From Muribaculaceae bacterium (GTDB taxonomy: Bacteria > Bacteroidota > Bacteroidia > Bacteroidales > Muribaculaceae), in assembly GCA_029059965.1 (NCBI GenBank), contig JAIDUY010000417.1:1-7169 (forward strand): DNA of 7,169 bases. The letters run 5' to 3'. This document shows positions 1 through 5,812 of this stretch, in pieces. Positions within the stretch are counted from its first letter, which is position 1. Each line of letters starts with the position of its first letter. The notes beneath the pieces are model-generated. The model had not been told where the DNA came from and made no database searches. It was given only the letters and a program-made list of their open reading frames with translations. The translations under genes were made by a program, and so were the position numbers.

Positions 1-1
1 A

Positions 2-541
2 AGCTATGTATTCGTTCCCTCATCGGGCACGCTGGCCGAGTTCAACCGCTTCGCCTACGCGCTGCGCAACTTCCGCTACATCCTTGTGGCGCGCGTCGAG
101 CCCGAACCCGAACCCGAGCCCGGCGCCGAAGCGACTCCGACTCAGCGTATAGCCCTGTTCGGCTACCCCGACTGGATTGCATTCCGCAGCGACGCCGAGG
201 AGCTGCTACACGCCATGCAGGCCACGATATACAGCCGCTTCTTTGATGATTACGACAATTTCACCAGCCGTATCATCGAGAACGAATTCCTGCGCTGGTA
301 CGGCACCCCGATGATAGAGAGCGTGCCCTCGCAGGGTCTGCTCGGCTTCGACGCGGGTTGCTACATCATCAAGAACATCAGGGCCAACAACGGCAATTTC
401 CGTCCCGAGTATCCCTTCGAATACCGCGGCGTGCAGAGCACATTCCGCTTCGAGCGCGTGCCGGGCGGCGGCTTTGTCAACACAGCCCTTTACATCGTCA
501 AGTATCTTCCCGCCGGACGTCTGTCGGCCCGAGTGCTATGA
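2..541 (+). CDS. C-terminal part of a periplasmic-binding-fold (probable LysM-type) envelope protein, 5' end outside window
   Basis: The frame is open from the left edge, so the first in-frame GTG at 86 is internal, not a start; 179 residues are visible. The text resembles the C-terminal lobe of Bacteroidales proteins that join N-terminal LysM repeats to a type-I periplasmic-binding (ABC substrate-binding-like) domain. Matching pieces are VFVPSSGTLAEFN, then LFGYPDWIAF, a YSRFF...F...FLRWYG segment, GLLGFDAGCYIIKNI and, near the end, GGGFVNTALYIVKYLP. Such proteins are thought to act at the cell envelope, possibly binding peptidoglycan or a small ligand; no substrate can be named. A PEPEPEPG run sits between the first two pieces and looks like a lineage-specific loop insertion. 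The TGA overlaps the next gene's ATG (ATGA, 538-541), which implies translational coupling. The LysM part is inferred from family memory, because it would lie outside the window. Confidence 0.7.
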   Translation, partial: SYVFVPSSGTLAEFNRFAYALRNFRYILVARVEPEPEPEPGAEATPTQRIALFGYPDWIAFRSDAEELLHAMQATIYSRFFDDYDNFTSRIIENEFLRWYGTPMIESVPSQGLLGFDAGCYIIKNIRANNGNFRPEYPFEYRGVQSTFRFERVPGGGFVNTALYIVKYLPAGRLSARVL

Positions 542-1221
542 AAAATCTCCGACTTCTGCTGCTTTGCCTCGCGGCATGCTGCTTCCTGATGGGCAGCGCC
601 GAGACCCACTATCGCCCGCATATCTCCATAGGCGGACGCGCCGGCCTTTCGATGGCGTCGATGTCGTTCTCGCCCTCGGTCAAGCAGACATGGAACATGG
701 GCACGGCCGGAGCCGTAACATTCAGATATACCGAGGAGAAGCTGTTCGGCGTCATCGCCGAGTTAGGATGGGTGCAGTGCGGATGGAAGGAGAAGTACGA
801 AGACCTGCCTTTCAGCTACAGCCGCCAGACTACATATCTGACGCTCCCCGTGCTGACTCACATCTACTTCGGATCGCGACGCTTCAAGACGTTCGTCAAC
901 CTCGGCCCGTCGGTCTCGCTGCTGCTCGGAAATACCATCAGCGCCAACTTCGACTACCGCAATCCGCAGACCGTGCCCGACTATCCCCGCAACAGGCAGA
1001 CCGAACACCTGTGGGCTGACATCACAGGCAAATTCGACTACGGCATCTGCGCCGGCCTGGGCTTCGAGTTCTACATGGCTCCACGACACTCGGCTGTGGT
1101 CGAGGCCCGTTTCTACTATGGTCTGGGAAATATCTTCCCCTCCTCGAAGGCCGATACCTTCGGGGCGAGCCGCAACATGAATCTGGAAATCACTCTGGGC
1201 TACAATTTCCGACTGAAATAG
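538..1221 (+). CDS. Small outer-membrane beta-barrel protein (PorT-like / OMP_b-brl_2 type)
   Basis: A 227-residue protein. I chose the ATG at 538 because it opens a clear signal peptide (MKNLRLLLLCLAACCFLMGSAE, charged end plus hydrophobic core to about residue 20) and overlaps the upstream stop by 4 nt. The frame is open further upstream, but that part has no signal sequence and reads as shadow of the previous gene. The mature part starts with a typical first strand (HISIGGRAGLSMAS). It continues as alternating amphipathic strands with aromatic girdles, including YLTLPVLTHIYF, FKTFVNLGPSVSLLL, YGICAGLGFEFYM and AVVEARFYYGLGNI, and ends in the strand NLEITLGYNFRLK. This is the layout of an 8-10 stranded barrel of the PF13568 kind. 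Its function is unknown; membership in the type IX secretion PorT group proper is not shown. Its last 32 nt overlap the convergent NlpC/P60 gene. Confidence 0.8.
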   Translation: MKNLRLLLLCLAACCFLMGSAETHYRPHISIGGRAGLSMASMSFSPSVKQTWNMGTAGAVTFRYTEEKLFGVIAELGWVQCGWKEKYEDLPFSYSRQTTYLTLPVLTHIYFGSRRFKTFVNLGPSVSLLLGNTISANFDYRNPQTVPDYPRNRQTEHLWADITGKFDYGICAGLGFEFYMAPRHSAVVEARFYYGLGNIFPSSKADTFGASRNMNLEITLGYNFRLK

Positions 1222-1993
1222 TATCGGGCTCCATGGCCGAAAGGCTGTCGGTGAGCTCGTTGATGAGGCTGTCGAGCGCGAGTTCGGCTCGTATCATCAT
1301 GTTCTCGTAGCTGTCGGGCAGTTCTTCGGCAACCTCGACAGCAACAGCCACTGACTCAGGCAACTCCACAGGGGCAACAGCCGGCATGGCGACAGGTAGC
1401 GGCGAGGATGCGGGAGTCGGTTCCGGTACGGACGTCGGCGCAGGGGCGGTCGTCGGTGCAGGGGCGTCGGCGCGGCGCTTTCCGGCGACTTCCAGCACGC
1501 GGCCGGCACTGTGGAAGTGCGAGGCGAAATACTCCTGGTCGAGGCGGCTCACCATCACTCCGCGCGAGCTGGATGCGTGGATGAACTCGCCGTTGCCGGT
1601 ATAGATTCCCACATGGCTCACCTTGCCGCCGCGGCGCGACGAGCGGAAGAATACGAGGTCGCCGGGGGCGAGGCGGTCGCGGTCGATGCGACGGCAGAAC
1701 TCCTGCTGCCGCGCCGAGTTGCGGGGCAGCTTGAGTCCGGCCTTGTCGAGGTAGATTGTCATCACCATTCCGGAGCAGTCGGTGCCGCGGCGGCGTTCCT
1801 TGCCGCCGTAGCGATACGGCGTTCCAAGCCAGCGTTTTGCCTCAGCCACAATATCGTCCGAGGAGCGCAGCTTGACACTCTCGACCCTCTCGGAGGGGCG
1901 CGACGGACGCGACGCATGGCGCTTGCTGCCGCAAGATGGAGCGACAGCACAGAGGACGATGCCGAGGACTATGACAAACAGCAGCTTTTTCAT
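1190..1993 (-). CDS. NlpC/P60 family cell-wall endopeptidase, predicted lipoprotein
   Basis: A 267-residue protein read leftward from the ATG at 1991-1993. The open frame extends 113 codons further upstream, but that stretch is antisense to ispE. The start chosen here opens a lipoprotein signal (MKKLLFVIVLGIVLCAVAPS-C21, lipobox APSC) and has a promoter box directly in front. The NlpC/P60 domain covers about residues 46-158: AKRWLGTPYRYGG, the catalytic Cys73 in TDCSG, LPRNSARQ, LAPGDLVFF, His127 in SHVGIY and the third polar residue His139 in EFIHASS. Enzymes of this family cut gamma-D-glutamyl-meso-diaminopimelate bonds in peptidoglycan stem peptides. A Pro/Ala/Val-rich tail (about 165-220) and an acidic last 45 residues follow the domain. 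No SH3 substrate-recognition domain is visible, so this is the compact Spr/MepS-like form. The 3' end runs 32 nt into the convergent barrel gene with no terminator between them. Confidence 0.9.
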   Translation of the reverse strand: MKKLLFVIVLGIVLCAVAPSCGSKRHASRPSRPSERVESVKLRSSDDIVAEAKRWLGTPYRYGGKERRRGTDCSGMVMTIYLDKAGLKLPRNSARQQEFCRRIDRDRLAPGDLVFFRSSRRGGKVSHVGIYTGNGEFIHASSSRGVMVSRLDQEYFASHFHSAGRVLEVAGKRRADAPAPTTAPAPTSVPEPTPASSPLPVAMPAVAPVELPESVAVAVEVAEELPDSYENMMIRAELALDSLINELTDSLSAMEPDTISVGNCSPE

Positions 1994-2001
1994 TCGCAGT
2001 G

Positions 2002-2009
2002 CAAATGTA
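2002..2009 (-). promoter_or_regulatory. Candidate Bacteroidota -7 box for the NlpC/P60 gene
   Basis: On the minus strand this reads TACATTTG, an exact match to the Bacteroidota -7 consensus TAnnTTTG. It ends only 8 nt before the ATG at 1993, so transcription would begin a few bases before or at the start codon, giving an almost leaderless mRNA. A TTG occurs upstream, but its spacing of about 26 nt is longer than the usual 19-21 nt to the -33 element, so the -33 half is not convincing. Confidence 0.5.
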
Positions 2010-2023
2010 TGCCTTTTTTTTTG

Positions 2024-2031
2024 TAATTTCG
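2024..2031 (+). promoter_or_regulatory. Candidate -7 box for ispE
   Basis: TAATTTCG matches TAnnTTTG at all but one position and lies 28 nt before the ispE ATG. It sits back-to-back with the minus-strand box for the NlpC/P60 gene, inside the 66-nt divergent region, and next to a T-run at about 2013-2022. No clear -33 TTTG is seen at the right spacing, so this is a weak call. Confidence 0.3.
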
Positions 2032-2059
2032 CAGACAATAGTGACATAAGACCCATTTT

Positions 2060-2938
2060 ATGCTCTTTTTTCCCAACGCAAAAATCAATCTCGGGCTCCG
2101 AATACTCCGTCGCCGCCCCGACGGCTACCACGACATAGCCTCGCTGATGCTGCCCGTCGACTGGTGCGACATCCTCGAGATGACACCCGCCCAAGGCGAG
2201 GGCTCGTTCCGCCAGACAGGCACCGCACTCGACTGCCCGCCCGACAAGAATCTCGTTCTCAAGGCAATAAAAGCCGTCGAAAAGCATATCGGCCACAGCC
2301 TGCCGCCGCTGGACATCATTCTGGAGAAGCACATTCCCTTCGGCGCGGGTCTCGGTGGAGGCTCTGCCGACGCCGCTTTCGCCATCATGGGAGCCAATCT
2401 GATTTTCGGACTCGGACTCGACGATGACACAATGGCACGCATTGCGGCCACCGTCGGCGCCGACTGCGCTTTCTTCATTTACGACCGGCCCATGGAAGCC
2501 GCGGGAATAGGTGATGTTCTGCGCCCCGTCGACTGCTCTGCCCTGTCGGGCTGCGGCATACTCATCGCCAAGCCCGAATCAGAGTCGGTGAGCACAGCCG
2601 CGGCCTACGCAGGCGTCACTCCCGCTGAGCTCGCCGGCGGCGTCTCGCCCGCCGACGCCCTGAGTTGCGACATAAATACATGGAAGGACAACGAATTGCT
2701 GCGCAACGACTTCGAGACATCCATCTTCGCTCTCCGTCCCGAGATAGCCGCCGTTCGCACTCGCATGGCCGAGGCCGGTGCATTCTATTCGTCCATGAGC
2801 GGCAGCGGCGCCTCGGTGTTCGGATTTTTCGACAACGTCGACAGCGCCCGCAAGGCCGCCGCACTCTTCCCGGATTGCGCCGTACACGCCGGAGATGCAC
2901 TGCCCACGAACGTTTTGCCCCCGCAATCGTTATTATAG
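2060..2938 (+). CDS. ispE: 4-diphosphocytidyl-2-C-methyl-D-erythritol kinase
   Basis: A 292-residue cytosolic GHMP-family kinase of the non-mevalonate (MEP) isoprenoid pathway. It phosphorylates the 2-hydroxyl of CDP-methylerythritol with ATP. All three family motifs are present. Motif 1 is PNAKINLGL (residues 5-13, with the catalytic lysine K8), followed by RPDGYH. Motif 2 is the glycine-rich ATP loop PFGAGLGGGSADAA (93-106). Motif 3 is SSMSGSGASVFGFF (244-257). The catalytic aspartate is D135 in GADCAFF. The start at 2060 puts FPNAKIN at its normal place five residues from the end, and the length is standard. It lies 75 nt before grpE on the same strand without a terminator between, so read-through into the chaperone operon is possible. 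Confidence 0.96.
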   Translation: MLFFPNAKINLGLRILRRRPDGYHDIASLMLPVDWCDILEMTPAQGEGSFRQTGTALDCPPDKNLVLKAIKAVEKHIGHSLPPLDIILEKHIPFGAGLGGGSADAAFAIMGANLIFGLGLDDDTMARIAATVGADCAFFIYDRPMEAAGIGDVLRPVDCSALSGCGILIAKPESESVSTAAAYAGVTPAELAGGVSPADALSCDINTWKDNELLRNDFETSIFALRPEIAAVRTRMAEAGAFYSSMSGSGASVFGFFDNVDSARKAAALFPDCAVHAGDALPTNVLPPQSLL

Positions 2939-3013
2939 TGTATGAGTGCCGGATACGACAGACGCGTATTTGGCAAGGTTTTTGCAGGACAAACATAAAA
3001 CATCAAGCACATC

Positions 3014-3622
3014 ATGAGCAAAGAAAAGCAACACAAGCATAGCGAAGAGCCTGTCGAAGAACAGGATACCAAGACCACAGCCGAAGAAGCACCCGAAGTG
3101 ATGGACATCCTCGACGAAGACGAGGGCGACGGCACTCAGGCCGAAGCCGACATCGCCGAGAATGCCCGCCTGCAGAACGAACTCGACGAGGCTCTGCGTC
3201 AGGTTGAGAAGGACAAGCAGGACTACCTCATGCTGATGGCCGATTTCGATAACTACCGCAAACGTATGCTCCGCGAGAAAGCCGACCTGCTCAAAAACGC
3301 CGCCGAGCGCACCCTGTTGGGCCTGCTGCCTATCGTCGACGACTTCGAGCGCGGACTCGCAGCCAGCACCCACGAGGACGGCGAAGCCATGCGCAAAGGC
3401 ATGGAGCTGATATACAACAAACTAATCAAGTATCTCGAATCCAACGGCGTAAAGGCCATGGAGAGCACGGGAGCGCCTTTCGACGCCGACCTTCACGAGG
3501 CCATAGCAGCCATTCCCGCTCCCTCTGAGGAACTCAAGGGCGTCGTAATCGACACCACTCAGAAGGGATACATGATTAACGACAAAGTTCTCCGCCACGC
3601 CAAAGTGGCTGTCGGCGAATAA
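3014..3622 (+). CDS. grpE: GrpE, nucleotide exchange factor of DnaK
   Basis: A 202-residue protein that drives ADP release from the Hsp70 DnaK. It has an acidic, disordered N-terminus (about 1-45), then a long heptad-rich dimerisation helix (RLQNELDEALRQVEKDK, LMLMADFDNYRKRMLREK at about 73-90, then LLGLLPIVDDFERGL). It ends in the beta-wing head: GVKAMESTGAPFDADLHEAI, then VVIDTTQKGYMINDKVLRHAKVAV (about 145-200), which is the GrpE signature. The ATG at 3014 begins MSKEKQ, a usual start for the family. Only 18 nt separate it from dnaJ, so the two are one operon. No CIRCE inverted repeat (TTAGCACTC-N9-GAGTGCTAA) occurs upstream, so HrcA control is not supported here. Confidence 0.96.
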   Translation: MSKEKQHKHSEEPVEEQDTKTTAEEAPEVMDILDEDEGDGTQAEADIAENARLQNELDEALRQVEKDKQDYLMLMADFDNYRKRMLREKADLLKNAAERTLLGLLPIVDDFERGLAASTHEDGEAMRKGMELIYNKLIKYLESNGVKAMESTGAPFDADLHEAIAAIPAPSEELKGVVIDTTQKGYMINDKVLRHAKVAVGE

Positions 3623-3640
3623 CCTTCAGGCTGACAGATT

Positions 3641-4807
3641 ATGGAAAAACGCGACTACTACGAAGTCCTCGGCGTGAGCCGTACGGCCACTGCCGAAGAG
3701 ATAAAGAAAGCCTACCGCAAGAAAGCCCTCCAGTATCACCCCGACCGTAATCCCGGCGACAAGGAAGCCGAGGAGAAATTCAAGGAAGCAACCGAGGCTT
3801 ACGACGTGCTCAGCGACACCGACAAGCGTCAGAAGTACGATAAGTTCGGCCACTCCATGGGCCAGCAGGGATTCGGCGGAGGCGGCTTCTCGGCCGATGG
3901 CATCGACCTCGAGGAAATTCTGCGCCGCGCCGGTTTTGGCGGATTCGCGGACTTCTCGTCCTTCGGAGGTTTCGGCGGATTCGGCGGAGCGGCAGGCGGC
4001 CGCCGTCAGCGGCAGCGTCGCGGCTCGGATCTGCGCATCCGCGTCAAGATGACCCTCGACGAGATTTCCAATGGCGTCTCCAAGACTCTGCGTGTGCCCA
4101 CATTCGTCGAGTGCGAGCACTGCAAGGGCACCGGCGCCAAGGACGGCGTAGCCTTTGCGACCTGTAACCACTGCCACGGCTCCGGTCAGATTATCACCGA
4201 GCAGTACACCCCCTTCGGCCTCCAGCAGGCAGCCAGCGTCTGCCCTACATGCAACGGCACGGGCAAGGTCATCACCGAGCAGTGCAAATACTGCCACGGC
4301 GAGGGCGTCAACCGTCGCGACGTCGAAGTGTCGTTCACCATCCCCGCCGGCGCTCAGGAAGGTCAGACCTTCTCGCTGCGTGGCAAGGGTAACTACCCCA
4401 AGGGCGGCGGCGTGCCCGGCGACCTGCTTGTGGTGGTCGAGGAAATCAAGCATCCCGAGCTCATCCGCGACGGTGCCGACGTGATATACAACCTTATGCT
4501 CGACATCCCCACCGCCGTCCTCGGCGGCTCGGTAGAAGTGCCCACCATCGGCGGACGAGCCCGCCTCAACATACCCGCGGGCACACAGCCCGGCAAGGTG
4601 CTCAGACTACGAGGCAAAGGTCTGCCCGACAACGAGAACGGAGGCCGCGGCGACGAGCTCATCAACATCATGGTCTACATGCCCGAGAAGCTCACCGACG
4701 AGCAGAAGCGAATCTTCGAAAGCCTGCGCGGCACCCCCGGCATACAGCCCGGCGAGGCCGACCGCAACCGTATCTTCAGCAAGTTCAAACACCTGTTCGA
4801 ACAGTAA
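3641..4807 (+). CDS. dnaJ: DnaJ, Hsp40 co-chaperone
   Basis: A 388-residue full-length type I (class A) Hsp40 that delivers unfolded substrates to DnaK and stimulates its ATPase. The J-domain is at residues 4-70 with the essential HPD at 33-35. A Gly/Phe linker (about 75-122) includes a run of FGG repeats. The zinc region has all four CxxCxGxG modules: CEHCKGTG (148-155), CNHCHGSG (165-172), CPTCNGTG (191-198) and CKYCHGEG (205-212). The C-terminal substrate-binding domains follow ([17 protein letters not shown]..., [19 protein letters not shown]). Nothing is missing. It is the second gene of grpE-dnaJ and is closed by the terminator at 4826-4858. A long minus-strand frame across it is a composition shadow. 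Confidence 0.97.
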   Translation: MEKRDYYEVLGVSRTATAEEIKKAYRKKALQYHPDRNPGDKEAEEKFKEATEAYDVLSDTDKRQKYDKFGHSMGQQGFGGGGFSADGIDLEEILRRAGFGGFADFSSFGGFGGFGGAAGGRRQRQRRGSDLRIRVKMTLDEISNGVSKTLRVPTFVECEHCKGTGAKDGVAFATCNHCHGSGQIITEQYTPFGLQQAASVCPTCNGTGKVITEQCKYCHGEGVNRRDVEVSFTIPAGAQEGQTFSLRGKGNYPKGGGVPGDLLVVVEEIKHPELIRDGADVIYNLMLDIPTAVLGGSVEVPTIGGRARLNIPAGTQPGKVLRLRGKGLPDNENGGRGDELINIMVYMPEKLTDEQKRIFESLRGTPGIQPGEADRNRIFSKFKHLFEQ

Positions 4808-4825
4808 AATACAAGTATACCCCAC

Positions 4826-4858
4826 AAAGGCCGACACCCCACGATGTCGGCCTTTTTT
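4826..4858 (+). terminator. Rho-independent terminator of grpE-dnaJ
   Basis: A perfect 11-bp stem (AAAGGCCGACA / TGTCGGCCTTT) with an 8-nt loop, CCCCACGA, followed by further T residues; it begins 18 nt after the dnaJ stop. The final T-run doubles as the start of the first TTTTAGG unit of the repeat element that follows, so the terminator and the repeat share bases. Confidence 0.93.
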
Positions 4859-4869
4859 AGGTTTTAGGT
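4857..4869 (+). repeat. Left 13-bp terminal inverted repeat of copy 1
   Basis: TTAGGTTTTAGGT is the exact reverse complement of ACCTAAAACCTAA at 5101-5113. The match stops at both outer flanks. Because the arms are themselves heptamer arrays, pairing in other registers is also possible. Confidence 0.85.
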
Positions 4870-4953
4870 ATGAGGATTTAGACTTTAGGCCTTAAAGCAT
4901 AGGCTTTTGGCTTTAGAGATAAGACTTTAGAGGTTAGGGTTTAGGTTCCAGGC

Positions 4954-4993
4954 CTTAAGCCCTTATGTCTTAGGCATTAGGCTGGGGCTTAAG
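4954..4993. repeat. Internal 9-bp inverted repeat inside block A of copy 1
   Basis: CTTAAGCCC (4954-4962) and GGGCTTAAG (4985-4993) are perfect reverse complements around a 22-nt loop. This gives block A a local hairpin separate from its pairing with block C. Confidence 0.6.
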
Positions 4994-5100
4994 TTCTTAG
5001 ACATTAAGTCCAAAGTCCAATTATGAATTATGCATTCTTAATTCTCAATAACATCTTCCCCTAACACCTAAAACCTAAAACCCAACACCTAACGCCCAAC

Positions 5101-5113
5101 ACCTAAAACCTAA
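5101..5113 (-). repeat. Right 13-bp terminal inverted repeat of copy 1
   Basis: ACCTAAAACCTAA is the partner of 4857-4869, 231 nt away, and forms the outer stem of the possible hairpin. Confidence 0.85.
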
Positions 5114-5153
5114 TTTTAGTGACTGAAAAATAGGTAATGTCAGTTCAGTTTGC

Positions 5154-5161
5154 TATATTTG
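5154..5161 (+). promoter_or_regulatory. Candidate -7 box for the YtxH-like pair
   Basis: TATATTTG matches TAnnTTTG exactly. It lies outside the repeat element, 119 nt before the ATG at 5281, so it would give a leader of roughly 110 nt. The usual -33 TTTG is not evident. The leader has no Shine-Dalgarno site; just before the ATG it is C/A-rich (CCCTAACACCCATCACA). Nothing else is recognised between 5116 and 5280. Confidence 0.45.
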
Positions 5162-5280
5162 CCACAGAAATAGGCGCAGGCACCCGCAATGCCACACGAC
5201 GGTGAACTTTTGCCAACCTTGCCTTGTTTCATATAAAGACAGACAACTAACAGTTTAATCCCACCCTAACACCCATCACA

Positions 5281-5484
5281 ATGAAAGGACTTCCCATTGT
5301 AATAGCAGCTCTCGGCGGCGCACTCGTAGGCGCGGCAGCCGCTCTTCTTCTTGCTCCCCAGAAAGGCAGCGACACCCGCGAGGCTATCAAAAACTTCGTG
5401 CGCTCCCACGTGCCCGGCATCAAGGACCGCGAGCTCGAAACCCTCGCCGACCAGATTGTCGAAGAAATCAAGGAGGTGAAATAA
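5281..5484 (+). CDS. YtxH-like small membrane protein, first of a tandem pair
   Basis: 67 residues. One Ala/Gly-rich membrane segment (about 5-24, IVIAALGGALVGAAAALLLA) is followed directly by the YtxH-type motif LLAPQKGSDTREAIK (23-37) and a charged helical tail ending EIVEEIKEVK-like. YtxH/GvpP-like proteins are single-pass envelope proteins often linked to general stress; their biochemical role is not known. The next gene, 9 nt downstream, encodes a clear paralogue with the same MKGL start and motif, so this looks like a local duplication in one operon. The arrangement with a holin-family protein downstream recalls yqjD-yqjE of enterobacteria. Confidence 0.82.
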   Translation: MKGLPIVIAALGGALVGAAAALLLAPQKGSDTREAIKNFVRSHVPGIKDRELETLADQIVEEIKEVK

Positions 5485-5493
5485 TACCGCACC

Positions 5494-5688
5494 ATGAAGG
5501 GTCTGCTTACATTCCTGGCCGGTGCCGCAGTCGGCGCCATCGCCACCGCCCTGCTCACTCCCGTAACCGGCGAGGAGCTCCGCGAACGCATCAAAATCAA
5601 CCTGCAGAAGCGCGGCATCATCGCCGCCGACGAAATCGACGACCTCGTCGAAATGATTGCAAAGCAGGTCGAAGGCAAGGAGAGCTGA
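5494..5688 (+). CDS. YtxH-like small membrane protein, second of a tandem pair
   Basis: 64 residues. Its plan matches the preceding gene: MKGL start, Gly/Ala-rich membrane segment (about 5-21), the motif LLTPVTGEELRERIK (20-34), then an acidic amphipathic helix (DEIDDLVEMIAKQVEG). A spacing of 9 nt puts it in the same transcript. The two share the LLxPxxGxxxRExIK core but differ in the tail, so they may form hetero-oligomers or have diverged roles; that is inference. No T-rich terminator follows, only GC-rich sequence. Confidence 0.8.
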   Translation: MKGLLTFLAGAAVGAIATALLTPVTGEELRERIKINLQKRGIIAADEIDDLVEMIAKQVEGKES

Positions 5689-5812
5689 GCCGGAAACGCC
5701 CGGCACACGGCTCCCGCCGCGACTGATGGCCGGAGGCTGCGCGGATGCAGACGGACAGAACAGTCCGCCCACTGCTCCGCCGCGGCCCGCGGCCATTCGG
5801 CACAAGTTTGAG
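5689..5812. other. GC-rich gene-free stretch with short hairpins
   Basis: No credible gene is seen here; the overlapping frames have no recognisable product. Small GC inverted repeats are present: GCCGG/CCGGC immediately after the stop (5689-5704) and GCCGCG/CGCGGC around 5779-5793. Neither is followed by a T-run, so I do not call a terminator. The stretch leads into repeat copy 2, and the whole gap to the next gene is 380 nt. Confidence 0.5.

Larger units (their letters stand above)
4855..5115. repeat. Composite heptamer repeat element, copy 1 (three-block, inverted arms)
   Basis: Non-coding DNA with a 7-nt period. Block A (4855-5008) divides into 22 in-phase heptamers of the type TTTTAGG, CTTTAGG, CTTTAGA, GTTTAGG. 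Block B (about 5005-5053) continues as 7-mers: TAAGTCC, AAAGTCC, AATTATG twice, CATTCTT, AATTCTC, AATAACA. Block C (5060-5115) is eight exact-length units: CCTAACA, CCTAAAA twice, CCCAACA, CCTAACG, CCCAACA, CCTAAAA, CCTAATT. Block C is close to the reverse complement of block A, and the outermost 13 nt are perfect inverted repeats. A 7-nt period is not a multiple of three and the blocks are full of TAA/TAG, so this is not coding. A related copy lies at about 5813-6045. I recognise no named repeat family. The transcript could form a long imperfect hairpin; whether that matters is unknown. Confidence 0.88.

Noticed and set aside
358..537. 60-residue extension of the barrel protein frame
   Set aside because: It has no signal sequence and overlaps the upstream gene out of frame; the ATGA overlap start at 538 gives a normal exported protein.
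1511..2026. 171-codon plus-strand frame opposite the NlpC/P60 gene
   Set aside because: The minus-strand frame holds the complete catalytic Cys-His-His set and a lipoprotein signal; this is its composition shadow.
1994..2332. N-terminal extension of the NlpC/P60 frame to 380 residues
   Set aside because: The extra 113 codons are antisense to ispE, and they would bury the lipoprotein signal peptide and the promoter box inside the protein.
2939..3013. CIRCE or other heat-shock operator before grpE
   Set aside because: No TTAGCACTC/GAGTGCTAA inverted repeat or other clear operator is present. GGTTTTTG at 2978-2985 resembles a -7 box only in its last half.
3626..4453. Long open frame (275 codons) on the minus strand across dnaJ
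   Set aside because: It is fully antisense to a DnaJ with every domain intact. Its product is low-complexity Val/Leu/Ala text with no motif, as expected from GC-rich codon bias.
4855..5119. Target-site duplication TTTTAG flanking repeat copy 1
   Set aside because: TTTTAG occurs at 4855-4860 and 5114-5119, but it is part of the heptamer unit itself, so it is not independent evidence of insertion.
5208..5238. Second promoter before the YtxH-like pair (TTTTG ... TATAAAG)
   Set aside because: Spacing is 19 nt, but TATAAAG lacks the TTTG half of the Bacteroidota -7 box. TATATTTG at 5154 is the better candidate.
5779..5793. Terminator hairpin GCCGCG/CGCGGC
   Set aside because: The stem is short and no T-run follows; it may be chance in a GC-rich stretch.
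5266..5805. 179-codon minus-strand frame across both YtxH-like genes
   Set aside because: The two plus-strand genes share a family motif and membrane segment, with tight operon spacing. The antisense product shows no recognisable feature.
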